A stretch of 55,247 nucleotides of DNA. It comes from Prevotellaceae bacterium (GTDB taxonomy: Bacteria; Bacteroidota; Bacteroidia; Bacteroidales; UBA932). Below are positions 55,184 to 55,247 of this stretch, piece by piece; within the stretch, counting starts at the first letter, position 1, and the number at the start of each line of letters is the position of its first letter. Location: positions 1-55,247 of the forward strand of contig JAIRNF010000004.1 in NCBI GenBank assembly GCA_031258195.1. The letters are read 5' to 3'. The notes below the pieces were generated by a model. That model saw only the letters and a program-made list of their open reading frames with translations. It was not told where the DNA came from and ran no database searches. The position numbers and the translations under genes were made by a program.

Positions 55184-55247
55184 ATGAATAACAAGTATTA
55201 TTTTCGGTCGCGTATTTCAGAGCGTCAAATTCGGTTGATTTTGCGAC
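55184..55247 (+). mobile_element. 5' end of a probable IS1595-type transposase gene (cut by window edge)
   Basis: The last 64 bases read MNNKYYFRSRISERQIRLIL and stay open to the edge. This strongly resembles the start of Bacteroidota IS1595/ISXO2-like transposases (pattern KYYFRSKISERKFR, from memory). A TATCTTTG box at 55171-55178 precedes it. The sequence just after the upstream stop (from about 55134) may contain the left end of the element, but the inverted repeat cannot be confirmed without the right end. Confidence 0.55.

Noticed and set aside
1-55247. CRISPR arrays, rRNA genes, prophage
   Set aside because: No regularly spaced repeats, rRNA stretches or phage structural genes were seen on either strand.

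Overview
The window is a chromosomal segment of a low-GC member of the Bacteroidota, most likely order Bacteroidales. Supporting signs are Bacteroidota-type promoter boxes (TAnnTTTG) upstream of many genes, few Shine-Dalgarno sequences, and Bacteroidota-typical families: YD-repeat/RHS-like exported proteins, an S9B dipeptidyl peptidase IV, tandem C69 dipeptidases, a Porin_10-type porin, and a TonB receptor with a long RRWSRK-type leader. I could not run searches, so genus and all family names rest on reading motifs.

Left part (1-19.9 kb). Three minus-strand genes encode large exported YD-repeat/RHS-like proteins. The first-transcribed one (4509-8483) is split by two homopolymer indels, and the last runs off the left edge. 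An AT-rich 466-bp gap with three perfect palindromes separates them from a divergent plus-strand operon (8950-19706). That operon encodes a nearly complete type II secretion-like machine. In order it holds: major pseudopilin (G), minimal prepilin peptidase (O), ATPase (E), secretin (D), a PilM/PilN-type fusion (L), a PilO-type protein (M), a lipoprotein, a PilP/GspC-type protein, a MORN-like protein, a K-like protein with a beta-helix-like ectodomain, two minor pseudopilins, and the platform protein (F). A terminator and a tRNA-Leu(GAG) gene close the block. The tRNA 3' end faces the block. This is the most interesting system here: a rearranged T2SS-like locus facing large exported RHS-like proteins that are plausible cargo.

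Middle part (20-39.6 kb) is mostly housekeeping and envelope genes: dnaB-dpp4, an exported protein of unknown function, a BtuB-like TonB receptor, a short inverted-repeat (MITE-like) element, a UPF0316 protein, a porin, and a HAMP-type membrane sensor translationally coupled to a TrkH potassium channel. These are followed by an HTH regulator with a decayed fragment of a paralog, then yqeY, an mnmD-like methyltransferase, mgsA, a YeiH-type transporter, and an ABC-2 exporter pair.

Right part (39.6-49 kb) reads as a peptide and glutamate utilisation neighbourhood. It has two tandem secreted C69 dipeptidases, a two-lobed retropepsin-like exported protein, a POT-type peptide transporter, a glutamate-racemase-like lipoprotein, a dicarboxylate/glutamate symporter and a GNAT acetyltransferase. 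Remnants of two deleted genes lie at 49.3-49.9 kb. The end holds a small membrane protein, the conserved thrS-infC-rpmI-rplT translation cluster (infC with a non-AUG start), an unknown exported protein, and the first codons of a probable IS1595-type transposase at the right edge.
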